Positions 34,598-46,722 of a stretch of 64,000 bases of DNA are shown here, one piece after another. The translations under genes and the position numbers were made by a program. The DNA lies in assembly GCA_033977485.1 (NCBI GenBank), contig CM066982.1, positions 34,450,218 to 34,514,217 of the forward strand, read 5' to 3'. The stretch comes from Hydrangea macrophylla (lineage: Eukaryota; Streptophyta; Magnoliopsida; Cornales; Hydrangeaceae). Under the pieces are notes generated by a model. That model was not told the origin of the DNA and did no database searches. It worked only from the letters and a program-made list of their open reading frames with translations. Within the stretch, counting starts at the first letter, position 1. Every line of letters starts with the position of its first letter.

Positions 34598-35258
34598 TTT
34601 GGTACTTGCAACAGTGTTACTTGCAATTACAGAGTTTTATAGCAGCTGAACTTCCTAGTAATCATTCTTTCATTACAAAACGCTTAGCAGTTTATGTGAC
34701 TTCGTCACTTGATATCCGGATATCATAAGATCATTAGATTATACAAAAGGAAAAAAGATGTGGCTGCTAAATTGCGACAATATAAATCTGGAATAAATAC
34801 GACCCATGCCAAACACACACGCGCGCGCAAACGTAATTTCACCATAAAGTGTAATAAATTGATAATGCAAAGAAATAATCTCGAAACCTGATATGGGCAA
34901 ATTCATATTATTATATAAATTATGCTCAGGAATCATGTGACACCTATCGAGAAGAGAGAAGAATCACAATTAATGAAAACCAAAAAACTTACAAGAGAAG
35001 AAGTCAAATCGAAAAAGACGCTGAATACAGATTAGGAGTTAATAGAGAAAGAAATCAGAAGTAGCCAAGGATTTGGAAATAAATAAGGAGAGAGACACAA
35101 AGAGATAATATATAGTAAAATAAGTGAGGTGCTCTTACTAATTAAAGTAAAAAGTAAAAAAAAAAACTAATTTTTTTACTTTAATTTAGGTGCCCTAATT
35201 AAAAAATGAAGGTGTCTTTATCGCCAGCCAAAATATATTACACCCATACATTTCTTTC

Positions 35259-35417
35259 TGCTCACCCCCAAAATTGTTCACCCTCTTTTCTCATTGGCTA
35301 ACGTAGTGAGGCTTATTATTAAATGAGAATTTATAAATGGTGTAAAGTACTGGGCTTCACTGCATTAACCAATAAGAGAGGAGGATGAGTAAAGGGTGGG
35401 CAATTTTGAGGTAAGCA
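35259..35417. mobile_element. Foldback MITE, about 160 bp
   Basis: The left arm TGCTCACCCCCAAAATTG and continuation pair with the complement of the right arm (caattttgaggtaagca), including ctctcattgg/ccaataagag. No clear TSD. A related fragment lies at 33815-33868. Confidence 0.6.
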
Positions 35418-36940
35418 AAACTACACTCTAATAATATTACAATGATTAAACCAAGGCAGATGACGTGGTACACCCATAATATTAAATATTTTCTCCAAAT
35501 AGTGGAAACTAATGTGACACACCAGTGTAATAGGTAGCAATTTGATTGACTTTTCAAGTTTGATGTTTTGTTACAGTCCTACGGATTATTAGTGAGCCAG
35601 TTTTATAAAATAAAAGTTTGGGGTGAATATCAACTTTTTACATAATAGTTTGTGCCTAGTCTAATCATTTTCTTAAAATTGGTTCTTTAACAAACTAACA
35701 TAACATTGGTTTTGCAAAGTGCGTATAGCTTGCTTGGTGTCAGTCAAGGTGGGCATTAGGCCCCTTCATCTCATAAGTCGACTGCTCAACCCTCGCATCC
35801 TTTCCCTTGTAATTAAAAAAAAAAAAACATAACGTTAGTCCGAACTTGATATTATTTTAGACTTTCCCAAACAAGTAGTGCTTATTTGGACTTTCTGAGA
35901 TTATTTTAATGTACTTTGAAATTTTGTTTAGAACAATTAAAGTTTCCATAAGGTTGTGTTTGAACTTATGAAAGAAAGATTCTCCAAGTCAAGAATGTTT
36001 TAGAATAACTTGGAAGTGAGTTGCAAGTTTTGATTAGTGGTATGCACATTATGGATGTAATATGTAACTTTACCCCTTCTTCCATGACCTTACATCTTGG
36101 GTTCCATCGATGAAGATGTCCATGACAAGATTGAAATATAGACGAATTATGTCTAGGGCAGGAAGAGTCGTTAGCTTTTGAAGCTAAGTGAATTGACCTA
36201 ATCGATCACTCCTAATACAAACAATACTATACAAGTACAACAAATATCTCGAACTAAATATTTGATGAGCATTATCTTAACAAGTAGAACATATGACATG
36301 ATAGTATGAGTGAGAAAGTAACGATACAATGCATCATCGATATATTCGACTTTACATGATCACCTTGGGATTTTAGACACAACAACTGGCTCGTGTGACT
36401 TGTTACATTACCAGTGTAACTCTGTCAGCTTAGAGTATGATGATCACTTGCTATCGTCGCCTATCAGGGCCTAATAGCAGGTTTGGTTTAAAAGATTGTA
36501 ATCACTTTACTCTTAGGTTCTTGTGACCTTGTGTAACGACCTTGGTGTTGTGGGTGGGCTGTTGTAGGTGCCTTTGTGGCTGTAATAAGTGCTGGCAGGC
36601 TACATACTATGGGAAGTTCGTCTCACATCGCTTATTTTGGTGATGGCTCTGAGTGGCCAAGATTTTTGGATACGACAGGCACACATGTGCTCCATTATCG
36701 ACATGATTAGCACTTTTATTTCTTCTTTACATGCATGTTATTATTTTGAATGTGACCATGGCTTGGTCTTGCCTGCCATTTATTTCTTGAATGATACATG
36801 GTTATGAATGTGATCATGGCTTGGTCTTGCTTGCCTTTTATTTCTTATGGATGATGCACGTGATGCAGATGATGCACATGTTTTTATGATATATCCTGTA
36901 TTATCTTTCCAGGTTTTGGCTAAAAATCTCTTAAAAATGG
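35418..36940. other. Intergenic, no gene recognised
   Basis: A/T-rich, with a 13-nt A-run near 35815. An imperfect 56-bp direct duplication lies at about 36749-36855 (gaatgtgaccatggcttgg / gaatgtgatcatggcttgg). Open frames are short. It may be decayed LTR of Tat2, but I cannot define ends. Confidence 0.5.
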
Positions 36941-36949
36941 GTTTTAGCG

Positions 36950-37182
36950 GGAAAAAGACTCCTAACGGCACTCGATGAAGTCTGAGCGACACTCGGGGGC
37001 ACCGGAGCAGCAGTCGGCGACTACCGCGTGGTGATCCCTGACTGCCGCGGCGGCACTCTCGAAGTGTCGCTGGGTTTACCAAATGTCGTTCGGTGTCCTG
37101 GACAGGAGCATTCTTGCTATTTAACCCCATTTTCCTCAAAACTATGCAAGACATCATTCTTCCCCTTTCATCTCCTTCTCAA
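36950..37182 (+). promoter_or_regulatory. GC-rich motif block and TATA before the Tat2 antisense ORF
   Basis: GGCACTC, GACTGCCGCGG and related GC-rich phrases cluster at 36965-37065. TATTTAA follows at 37118-37124, about 60 nt before the ATG at 37183. The same vocabulary appears in the LTR U3 at 61675-62000, preceded in both by a ttttag..aaaa phrase. The promoter role is inferred. Confidence 0.45.
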
Positions 37183-38258
37183 ATGGCTCCCATTAGCTAT
37201 CAAATCCTCTTCCCATGGATGGATACTCTTTTGGGTATTGACAAGCTCAACTTTGAGTGTTATAGACTGAACAACCTCTTCTCCTTTCAGTGGATGGTTT
37301 TAGATGAGGATTTCTTCGAGCTGCTATTCACTGCTGGGACCCCACACTCCATGTCTTCCTTTAGTCATCAAGAGATCTACCCTCTGTTTGAGGAGTTTAG
37401 TGCTATCCTCCACACTGATCCTTTTGCAGATTTGGCGGTTCCCCCTATATATTCAGGATCTAGTTGCCCTTTTTTTATATCTCCCATAACATTGCTAATT
37501 CCTTTATTCAGGATCGATATATTGATTTTGAGCGTCTTTCTACAGTTTGTGCCCCCGTGGGGGATCCTAATGACAGCGGGTACCAGATTATACATTACAG
37601 TGCACTATATGTCGCCATGCTTTCCTATTTCTTTTTCCAATCATCTACTAATATCCTCGTACCCGTTTCTCATGGCCTTCGAGAGATGAGGAGCATTGTC
37701 ATGCTGGTCCTTGGAGAAACTCTGATGGGACTGGATCATGCCCATGCCACTAGAGCCATGTTATCCTCCGGGGCTCCCTTTATTTTACAAGTCTGGCTCA
37801 TAGAGCGCTTGGATCTCTTTATCCACCCCTTACACTCTCGTAGATTACTTCCTTATGATCGTCTAGAGGTTCACCACCTATTCCATTATGCCGGCGCTTG
37901 GCTTATCTGGCTTCAGAACTCTCTTCTGATGACATCTGTTGGATATGCCCACAGTGGGTTCATTGCTCTGTTACGGTGCGACTGCTTGGACGACCTGGTT
38001 TTTGGCTACCTAGCTTATGCTACTATTTTCTATATTCCAGGTTGTGTGGTTCACCAGTACGGACTACTTCAAGATGTTCTAGAGGATGCCCCTGTGGATT
38101 TTACTAAGAGTTCTGCTCTGCTTCTTTCCATCTTGAGGGCTTTTGCTTAGACTTGGCATGATAAGGTTGCCGCTCCCTTCTGGAGGACTCCTGCTTCAGT
38201 TGTGCCCACTGCTGAGTATCTTCTGGAGATCCAGACCCTAGTTTATAGACATGCCTAG
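37183..38258 (+). pseudogene. Antisense plant-specific ORF of Tat2 (DUF7745/PMD-like), broken
   Basis: ATG at 37183 (MAPISYQILFPW) opens a ~360-codon frame. The first half contains FELLFTAGTPHSMSSFSHQEIYPLFEEFSAIL at reduced similarity to the 'FW.P....F.FG..E.CPT.EE' pattern of plant transposon-associated DUF7745/PMD-like proteins; the assignment is from memory and uncertain. A 1-nt shift in the T-run near 37470 moves coding to another frame (SHNIANSFIQDRYIDFERL...). A TAG at 38148-38150 precedes the true end at 38256-38258. It faces the Tat2 integrase on the other strand, mirroring the PMD gene of Tat1. No introns seen. Confidence 0.6.
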
Positions 38259-38942
38259 AGATAGACATACATAGATATAGTAAAGTAACAAATACATAGG
38301 AGAAATTTATTTTACAAATTTTCTGACAAACCCTATCTACTCTTGTTGCGCTTTACAAAATGTGGAATGATTTTTTCTTTCCAAAAGAATGACTTTGTAA
38401 AAAAAATGTTCTGACACGTTTAATCAAATTGTTCGCTCTTTCAATCAATCTTTGATTTATGAAAATCTTCCTTTCAATGTCTCTTCTTGACGTTTATTAC
38501 CTTGCTTTAAGTCTTGCTTGGAGCTTTAATTATTCTATACCATGATTTCTCGTTTGTTTTCATATACCACTTATTCCAATAGCCAGGAGATCTAGCGATG
38601 GGTTAGGACATATATATGGGTTCTTTAGATGGCAAATAAAGTTTGCCCTTGGTAATGGGGCTTTGAAGTGGTTCTTGCATTTGCCCCTAGTTTAATATGG
38701 AGAAACTCAAGACACCAGAACTTATCAAGAGTTTGGGTTTTCATGGACCAAAGGTCTTGGGAGACCTGCATACTTATCCCTGAGTGGGTATTAGGTCCAT
38801 AATAGTTCGGCCAAGGGTTGAAGAAAGGTGCCTATTCAGACAATTGATTAATAACCAAACTGAGCAGGTTGCCTACGTATCCCCGCATGGGAATCAGGTC
38901 AAGCGTAGTTCATCAACGTAGGAGGTTTTGAAAGAAAATGGC

Positions 38943-41900
38943 TCAAGCAAAATATTTTTTGAGGTGATCGAGGTTGATTGGATATTTAAATTCAACCCCG
39001 TCTATGTCCATAAGATAGGCAGCCCCTCCGGAGAGGAGGGTCTTGATAATGTATGGTCCGAACCAATTGGATTTGAATTTTCCTCTAGGATCATAAACGG
39101 CCGCTTTAAGTTCTTTGAGGACCAGGTCACCCTCAGCAAACTTTCTCGGGCAGACCTTTTCGTTGAAAGTACGAGCTATCCTCTTCTGATACCCCTGAGT
39201 GTGATTTAGTGCGGCCAGCCTTTTCTCATCAAGCAACATTAACTCCTCGTACCTTCCCCATATCCATTCAAGCTCGGTTACTTCACATTCTGTCAAGACC
39301 CTAAGTGAGGGTATTTTTACTTCGACTGGAAGGACAACTTCTATCCCGTAAACCAAAGAATAAGGTGTAGCTCCTGTGGAGGTCCTTACAGAAATCCGAT
39401 ATCCCCATAATGCAAGCGGTAATTCTCATGCCAATCCTTATACGTATATGTCATCTTTCTTAGGATCGCCTTAACATTCTTTTTTTCTGCTTCTACCGCC
39501 CCATTCGTCTGTGGCGTGTAGGGAGAAGATTGATGGTGAGTGATCTTACATTTCTCTAAAAGCGGGATGACTTCCCCTTGAAAGTGACTACCATGATCAG
39601 AAATGAACTCATTCGGAACTCCGTATCTGCAAACTATATTCTTCTAAATGAAACTCACCACATCCTTAGATTTCAAAGTCGTATACGACGCTGCCTCTAC
39701 CCACTTAGTAAAATAATCTATCACCACAATTATGTACTGGTGCCCATTAAAGGCCTTTGGAACTATCTCACCGATAGTATCAATACCCCACACAGAGAAC
39801 GACCAAGGAGTGGTCATGTTATAGAGCTAGGATGGCGGTGTGTGCATTGGATTTGCATGAACTTGACACTTATGGCACCTCCTGACATATTCACAGCAGT
39901 CCCTATCTAATGTCATCTAATAGTATCCCTGTCGGATTATCTTCTTTGCTAGCATGTGCCCATTCATATGGGATCCACAAACTCCCTCATGTATATCTTC
40001 CATCATTCTCTTTGCTTCTCTCCCATACAAATATTCCAGATTATACCTGGTATACGACTTCTTCCATAGTTTATCCATATAAATCACAAATTGAGTAGAA
40101 AACCATATAAATCACAAATTGAGTAGAAAACCTTCGAATTGTCTTTTTATCTTTCTTTGAAGCTCCTTCGGGATATTCTCCTTTCTCAATAAAATTCCAA
40201 ACATCCAATACCAAGGAGCCTCATCTTCTTCTTTTTCAATAGCTGCTATTATTTCAAATGAAGGCTGGTTTCTCTCTTCTATGGATAATGGGATCATGGT
40301 AACTCCTAAAGGGATTTGAATCATTGAGGCTAATGTTGCTAGGGAATCGGCTAATTGGTTCTCCTCACGGGCAAGGTAGTAAAATGAAATCTTCTTAAAA
40401 TGCACTTTCAAACTCTCCATGTATTCATGATAGGGTCTCAGCTTTTCATGCTTTACTCTCCAATCACCTCATACTTGGGATAAAATCAAATTAGAATCCC
40501 CAAAAATATCAATCCTTTTAACTTTCAAGGCCAGGGTTGCTTCTATTTTGATTGTACATGCTTCATACTCTACCGTATTATTGGTCGAATTGTACTTAAG
40601 CTTGACAGCTAGCTGGGTGGGGGCTCCATTGGGCAATATAAGAATGATTCCTACCTCGTATCTAATCTGGTTGGCCGCACCATTGAAATGCATCCTCCAT
40701 AAATCTTCTTTTACCTCCATAACTCCATCTGGGAAACTAAACTCTCCTTTCTCCTCGAATTCTATAGCAAGGTCAGCTAAATACTCAGCAATGGCTCTCC
40801 CTTTGACAGATTTGGCAGTGACATATTTTATATCAAGCTCGGCTAACATCATGGTCCAACGGGAAATCCTACTGGTTAGGGAGGGCTTTTCAAATAGGTA
40901 TTTGAGTGGGTCCATCCAAGATATCAAGGTAATATGAAAGGCCAACATATAATGCCTAAGGCGATGGGTCAAACCAAAGCCCAATAGGCTTTTTCCAATG
41001 GCGAATAATTCAGCTCATATCCGGTCATCCTCTTACTCAAATATAGACTGCTTTCTCCATATGCCCCTCTTCTTCTTCTTGGGCCAACATACATCCCATC
41101 AAACTTTCAGTCACGGACAAGTAAAGCAATAAGGGTTTTCCAGGTTGGGGAGATGATAGAACAAGGTTCTGGAGGTAGGCTTTAATCTTATCAAAAGCTT
41201 GTTGGCATTGGTTATCCCACTCAAACTTTTCTCCTTTCTCAATAATTTGAAAAGTGGGTCACATGTCATAGTAAGTTTTGATATGAAACGGCTAATGAAT
41301 TGTAACCTACCCAAAAATCCCTCAATTCACTTGCACTCTTTGGTAGCTACATTTCAACTATAGCTTTAATCTTAGTTGGGTCCACCTCTATTCCCATTTG
41401 TGTGATAAGAAATCCTAGCAGTTTCCCAGTGGTAACCCCAAAGGTGTATTTCTGAGGTTCAACCTCATCTTATATTTTTTCAACCTCTCGAAGAACTTCC
41501 TTGATGCTTCTAATGGCCCCCTCTCTCTTTGGACTTTATGATCATATCATCAACATATACCTCCACTTCCCTGTGAATCATATCATGTAGTAATGTAGTG
41601 GCAGCCCTTTGGTAGGTCGTGCCTATATTCTTAAGTCCGAACAACATTACCCTATAATAATATGTTCCCCAAGGTGTGATGAAAGTGGTTTTCTCTCTAT
41701 CCTCCGATGCCATGAGAACCTGATTATACCTCGAGAATCCATCCATAAAAGACAAAATTTTATGTCCCGTAGTATTATTAACTAGTATGTCGATATGAGG
41801 CAAAGGGAAATCGTCTTTAAAGTATGCTTTATTTAAATCTCGAAAATCAACGCATACCCTAACATGACCATCCTTGTTCGGAACTGACACAATGTTGGCA

Positions 41901-42050
41901 ACCATTCAGGGTACTTGGTGATAATCAATAATCCAGCCTTCAATTGCTTTTTAACTTCCTCTTTCACTTTAAGCGCCCATTCAAGTCTCATTCGCCTCAA
42001 TTTTTATTTTATGGGTTTTGAGTTTGGGAAGAGAGGAATATAATGTTGGA
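38943..42050 (-). pseudogene. Tat2 pol remnant (RT, RNase H, aRNH, integrase)
   Basis: RT: VCVDFRDLNKA, GFSRYNQVLM, FGLKNIGTTYQRA and YVDD in VEVYVDDMIIKS (41905-41510). Upstream, KVKEEVKKQLKAGLL precedes it in another open segment. RNase H1 ends SVKGRAIAEYLAD. aRNH has MHFNGAANQ, where the first catalytic Asp of the usual D/E/D/D set is Asn, and VEYEACTIKIEA, IFGDSN. The following piece has NQLADSLATLASM. The integrase core is riddled with stops (about 39950-39360). The C-terminal domain (39356-38943) reads GKFKSNWFGPYII and ends LKKYFA. More than ten stops or shifts rule out function. Confidence 0.88.
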
Positions 42051-42960
42051 CTATTTATGGATTGATACCTGGCATATCATTATAAGACCACACAAAGACA
42101 TCTTTGAATTCATTTAATAAAACAATTAGTTCGTTGCTTTCTTCATTGCTAAGTGTAGAGCCAATAAAGACATTCCGTGTATTATCTTCACTTCCCCGAT
42201 AAATATGTAGAGTGATCTCAATGATTTTGCATGTAGATTTATTTTATTTCTCGATTAGTTTTTGCAATTCATTTGGTATTTCATGGTCGTCATATTCATT
42301 ACATTTATTGAGCGCGTTCAAGTAGGCAGAATCAGTCACATTTTCATTAACATTTTTCAGAGTGATTACAACAGACATAGCAATAGTAAGACACCTCATT
42401 TGGGCCATTATAGACTCAAGGAGGGGGGATACCTATCACTAGACTCAAAGACTCACTCCTTATTGACCACTTTCTTGAGTTCCAAGGTGTTGCAGTTTGG
42501 CAGATCCCCTGTTTCTGTCTCTTCTTCACTTCCTGGCTCTTCTTCCTTTTCTTTATTTCCCTTGGTCTTACCCTCCAACACTTCTTCCACTGCCTCTTCC
42601 ACACGACCTCTCTTAAACTTGGCTTTCATGATCTTTTCTGAAATGTTCTTCTCAGCGTTCAAGCTTCCTTCATCCAACAAACTCTTCATAGCTAGGCCAT
42701 CTAGAGCGTAAACCCAATACTAAACAGTGATTGGTTTGGTAGGTATTTGCAGGTACGAGTCTTCATAGTCAGTGAACACATGTGAGAAAAAGATCTCAAA
42801 CCCTGGTTTCAAGCATTTGTCTTTGCAATCCACCCATGGCACTAGAAAGCCACAGAAGAGGAAATCTTCTCCTTCCTTGACGAAGTAACCATTGAGCATT
42901 TTTTAAATGGCTTCATTGGTGCATCGGTGGCTTTCATCCTTTCCTTCAATTCTTCCTTCG
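42051..42960 (-). pseudogene. Tat2 coding upstream of RT, function not recognised
   Basis: Open stretches on the minus strand include an acidic Lys/Glu-rich segment (GNKEKEEEPGSEEETETGD, 42689-42453). An upstream part (MLNGYFVKEGEDFLFCGF, from about 42903) and a linker near 42150 (TRNVFIGSTLSNEESNEL) are also readable. This matches the spacer between protease and RT in Tat elements in position, but no catalytic motif is visible. Confidence 0.5.
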
Positions 42961-42971
42961 ATGGCTGATAG

Positions 42972-44669
42972 TGAAGGGAAAATTGGATCTCAGTGCATAG
43001 CAGAATACGAGTACAGATTAAAATTTAATCTAACAAAACTATATCTACTTCTCGTTTGTATTACTTGCAATCAATATACATACAAAGACATAGATATAGG
43101 TATACCTTTGCGATTTATGCAATCATTTCGAGAACTCTTCAATGATCATTATGATGATTCGATCCCGATCACTTTGTTCTAACAAAGATGCGATCACCAA
43201 AGGGACTAAACGATCTCTGATTGACCTCAAATTTTAACAGCAGCTGCGTCTCGACGTCAGCTTCATTGTATCTAAAATTTGTCAGGTTGTGATAAGTATT
43301 GAGCAGTCCGATCTACTTTATGTGAGCATTGCCCGATGCTAACAATCTTCGCTCCCAATGTGCTCTTGATCTTTCAGTGCTAAAGATCTCCGCTCCCAAT
43401 GTGCTCTTGGTGGAAACCCCTCTAGAACAAACTTATAAGGCTTAGGAAGAGTTTGGGAAGCCTATATGCAATACTGAAACTTCTGGGAGAATAAAAGACG
43501 TGTATATTATGTTCTACCTGTAATTTCTGTATATAAACTTCTGAACCGACTTAAGTGCCAATCGATTGCCAAAAGTGGGAATCGATTGCTTATCTAATCG
43601 ATTCTAAGTGATGCAATCGATTGCTGCACCAATTGATTGGATTTGAACACCAATCGATTGGTTCTAACTTTATCCCAAATCTCCCATTACATTGTTCCTT
43701 CACATCCAAATATCCTTATGAGCTAAGAGTAGGACCCCTAGGTTCTTAATTACTGGCTCTGATTAATTATTATTGTATCTAGTCAGTACTCTTTAACTAA
43801 GGAATCAATAGTTAATCAATGATCATTTATACCACTATAAAATGATAATTGCACTCCAGTGCATAAGAACAAAATCAAATATACATAAGCAATTACTAGA
43901 CTTGTATAATATGATACGGATGCCCCTTCTACCAAGCAATATTCATATTTATCATTGGGATGCATGTTTTAAGATACTGTCGACCCAATAGATAGATACA
44001 TCTCATATTCCTCGAGTATCATTCACTACGCTTGGATTACCAAATATGTCAATAAACACTTTGTTGACAAGGCTAGTCAGCTCCTAGTGACATTCTCAAG
44101 GAAATACGTACTCTTCGTTTTATAAAAGAGGGTAGAATTCTATCTTGACAATATATGTTCCCAACATTATAAACCTGATTTCCTAAGATACCCAGGTGTT
44201 GACTTACAAGACCTCACTGATTGGTAAGTCAATGCAACCAAAGCATACAAATTGCGTCCAAAATTATCTCAGGATTAAGGATATGTATCACTATACAAGT
44301 TTGAGTTCCTATCGACGATGACAACATTTAGGTGTCAATAGGTTTAACTCAGGTCCGTCAATGCACGCGAAGCATATTAACCAAGAGTCAAAGACTCTTA
44401 TGAATGAGATTCAACATTCTACCCCGTAGACGTTAATCATGCTATAGTATACACCTAATAAGTTATCCAGACTTATCATCCACTGTGACTTATTTAAAAC
44501 AATAAGGATTTGTGATTCATATCTCATATGTGTAATCACATACACAAATGTATCACATACAATGATGTTTAAGGATTTCAGTCTGATATTCATCTCATGA
44601 ACTAACATGCATAAATGCATTATGATATTCCATTGTCCAATTAACTAGTTTGAGGGAATATTCCCAACA
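42972..44669 (-). repeat. 3' LTR of Copia2 (about 1,698 bp)
   Basis: In element orientation it starts TGTTGGGAATATTCCCTC and ends near CCCTTCA. It shares LTR phrases with the first family (aggtccgtcaatgca complement, caatcagtgaggtc complement). Palindromes CAATCGATTG (about 43556-43668) are followed by AAGTCGGTTC and a TATATA box (about 43529-43537), the same order as in the first Copia LTR. The left end is chosen by comparison with the solo LTR end. Confidence 0.8.
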
Positions 44670-46722
44670 AACTCCCACTTGCACTCATAACCATATAGTG
44701 TAACACCAGCATTGTCTATGTGACTTGTCAAAATCCTTAACCCGTAAGGTTTTGTATAGGGACCTTGATGATCATCAACTGAAATAATCCATAGTAGAGC
44801 ATCTTCATGTTATACTATATCCCTAGATAAAAGAGATCACCAGACATGTATCCAGTAAAGCTAATTTGAACATTGTCCAAAACTCCATCACCTAGCATAT
44901 ATCTACTAATTCTTTTTAAGCCATAGAAAATATATACTTTATGATGGTTCAGTGAACTGAACTTTCATTTGGACTAATATCTGCAAACAACCTCAACGGT
45001 ATAACAGATATTCCATACCTAACATCATACGTAATGTTTATCAATAGCCTAGGCTTATGATACACCTTTCATATGACCTCTTTCATCTTGCGTCCTAAGA
45101 TACAAATCTTGAAAGAGCAATAAGCTATGTTCAAAGGTGAATAACCTTTATCGAAATGTTCTATGTTGAATCTAGTCTGTAACTTTTTGATATAGAAGTA
45201 TGAGATAATCTCTCTATCTTAACTTTCTGATCTTGCATGAGCATAATCCAAAGATTATAGCTCCCGTCACCGACATCACAAATATCAAGTATACTGTAAA
45301 AACTTAACCTTAACCATTGATAATACTCCTTTAACATCTCATAATGATAAAGATGTCATCAATATGAGGAACCATAAACTCCACCACACTTCCATTGTGC
45401 AAGGATCCTTTCATCCATTTAAGCTACATCCATACTTTAGACGAATATAAAGTATTTTGACCAACATGTCAAAATAGATGTCCTTATCTCTAGATGATTG
45501 CTTAAGTTCGTAGACTTATGCAAATTGCATACCAGAGATTTTCTTATCACAAAACTTCAATGCATAAGAAGATTTTAGCATTGCTGAGAATTCTCCCACT
45601 ACAATGAAGTACCGGTGCAGGAACAGATGAATAGGTAGTACATTTTAGTTCTAGATAATTTATAGATCGCTTTGAGATATAAATAACTTTTACTCATTAA
45701 TATTATCTTTCGTTTGCAAAACTGGGTTCCCAACCAACTTTTGTTTTCTCTAGAAACATTTTGGTTCCATCGAGAAAATTCAAGGAACAGTAATAACTCT
45801 AAATAACTCATCCCATGACCCAGTCACGTCTAAAAGAAAATAGTTCCTTCTACCTGCTACACCATCCCGTGGAGGCGCACTAGGTGTAGATGACCGAGAA
45901 AGAATCTCATTCTTTTCTTATATAGACAATAAACGCATTGGACAGATTACTCACCATTTTGATCAAATCAAAAGTCAGTGATAATCTATTACCAATAACT
46001 CCTCATTCCAAACCTTTTGAATTTCGTCAAAAGACTGAGGATGAAGATGCAATAGGTAAATCTAGAGTAGCCAAAACTACTTTGTAACTCTAATGTTTAT
46101 TGGCCCGCATACGTGAGTATGCCCTAATTCTAATAAGCCTTCGGTTGTGTTATCTTTCAAAAGGAAAGTTAGCTGGTCATATTAACCTCTAAATAGGATT
46201 GACAAGTAGGTAGTGGTCTTATCAACAAAATGAGTTTAGGATCTAATTCTTTACTCCCTATTTATCCTATTTAGATTAATATGATCTAGCCTCTAAAACC
46301 AAATGTTTATAGAATTAGTTGAAGGTTCTATCTTTTAGGTCGTAAAATACCCATGAATTATTTAAATACTACGCTAGATAACATATGCGAAACAAGAGTA
46401 AATAGGTAAGATACTTGCTTGACAAGTTATTAGATCACATTAAAAGAACACTTTCTTTTAATCAACAATTTTAGTACCAAAATCAAAAGAATAAATATTA
46501 TTCATTAATTCAAAACAGAAATCCATCTAATAGGTCCAAAGTTTTATTACAATATAAAACTACTAGTCTAATAGCAACTCTTGCATCAGATCCCAAAAGG
46601 CAATCAAGATATTCTAATCATTGCACATTCTTATTTTCCAATCCCCTGCAACAGTTACAGACATAATTAGAAAATTAAGAATTAATGCCCCAAGTAGTTG
46701 AAGTATCAGTTTTTCAACTTAC
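44670..46722 (-). pseudogene. Copia2 pol remnant
   Basis: Only about 2 kb lies between gag and LTR, against about 3.1 kb in the first element, so pol is deleted as well as mutated. A recognisable RT trace is HIDDIFIIM near 45350, replacing YVDD. No long frame survives. Confidence 0.6.

Larger units (their letters stand above)
34095..35229. mobile_element. MULE-like non-autonomous element, 1,135 bp
   Basis: It begins GGCTAACGATAAAGGCACC and ends with the complement of GGCTGGCGATAAAGACACC. Terminal inverted repeats of about 120 bp pair 34095-34212 with 35107-35229. An 8-bp duplication AAAATATA flanks it (34087-34094 and 35230-35237). Long TIRs and an 8-9-bp TSD suit Mutator-like elements (inference). 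No transposase. The interior holds a nested foldback repeat and an (AAT)n run. Confidence 0.78.
37060..42971 (-). mobile_element. Second Tat/Ogre-type Gypsy element (Tat2), heavily decayed
   Basis: On the minus strand: a Gag/linker-like acidic part (about 42900-42100), RT (42050-41330), RNase H1 (about 41100-40780), aRNH (40770-40250), integrase (about 40110-38943), then an antisense ORF on +. The non-coding piece 38260-38942 holds ggttgcctacgtatccccgc and aatcaggtcaagcgtagtt, a phrase I associate with Tat/Ogre 3' regions. LTR borders are not recognisable. Copia2's LTR interrupts it at 42972. Many stops and shifts show greater age than Tat1. Confidence 0.75.

Noticed and set aside
42907..43182. 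Plus-strand frame across the Tat2/Copia2 junction
   Set aside because: Crosses an insertion border and is antisense to both elements; chance.
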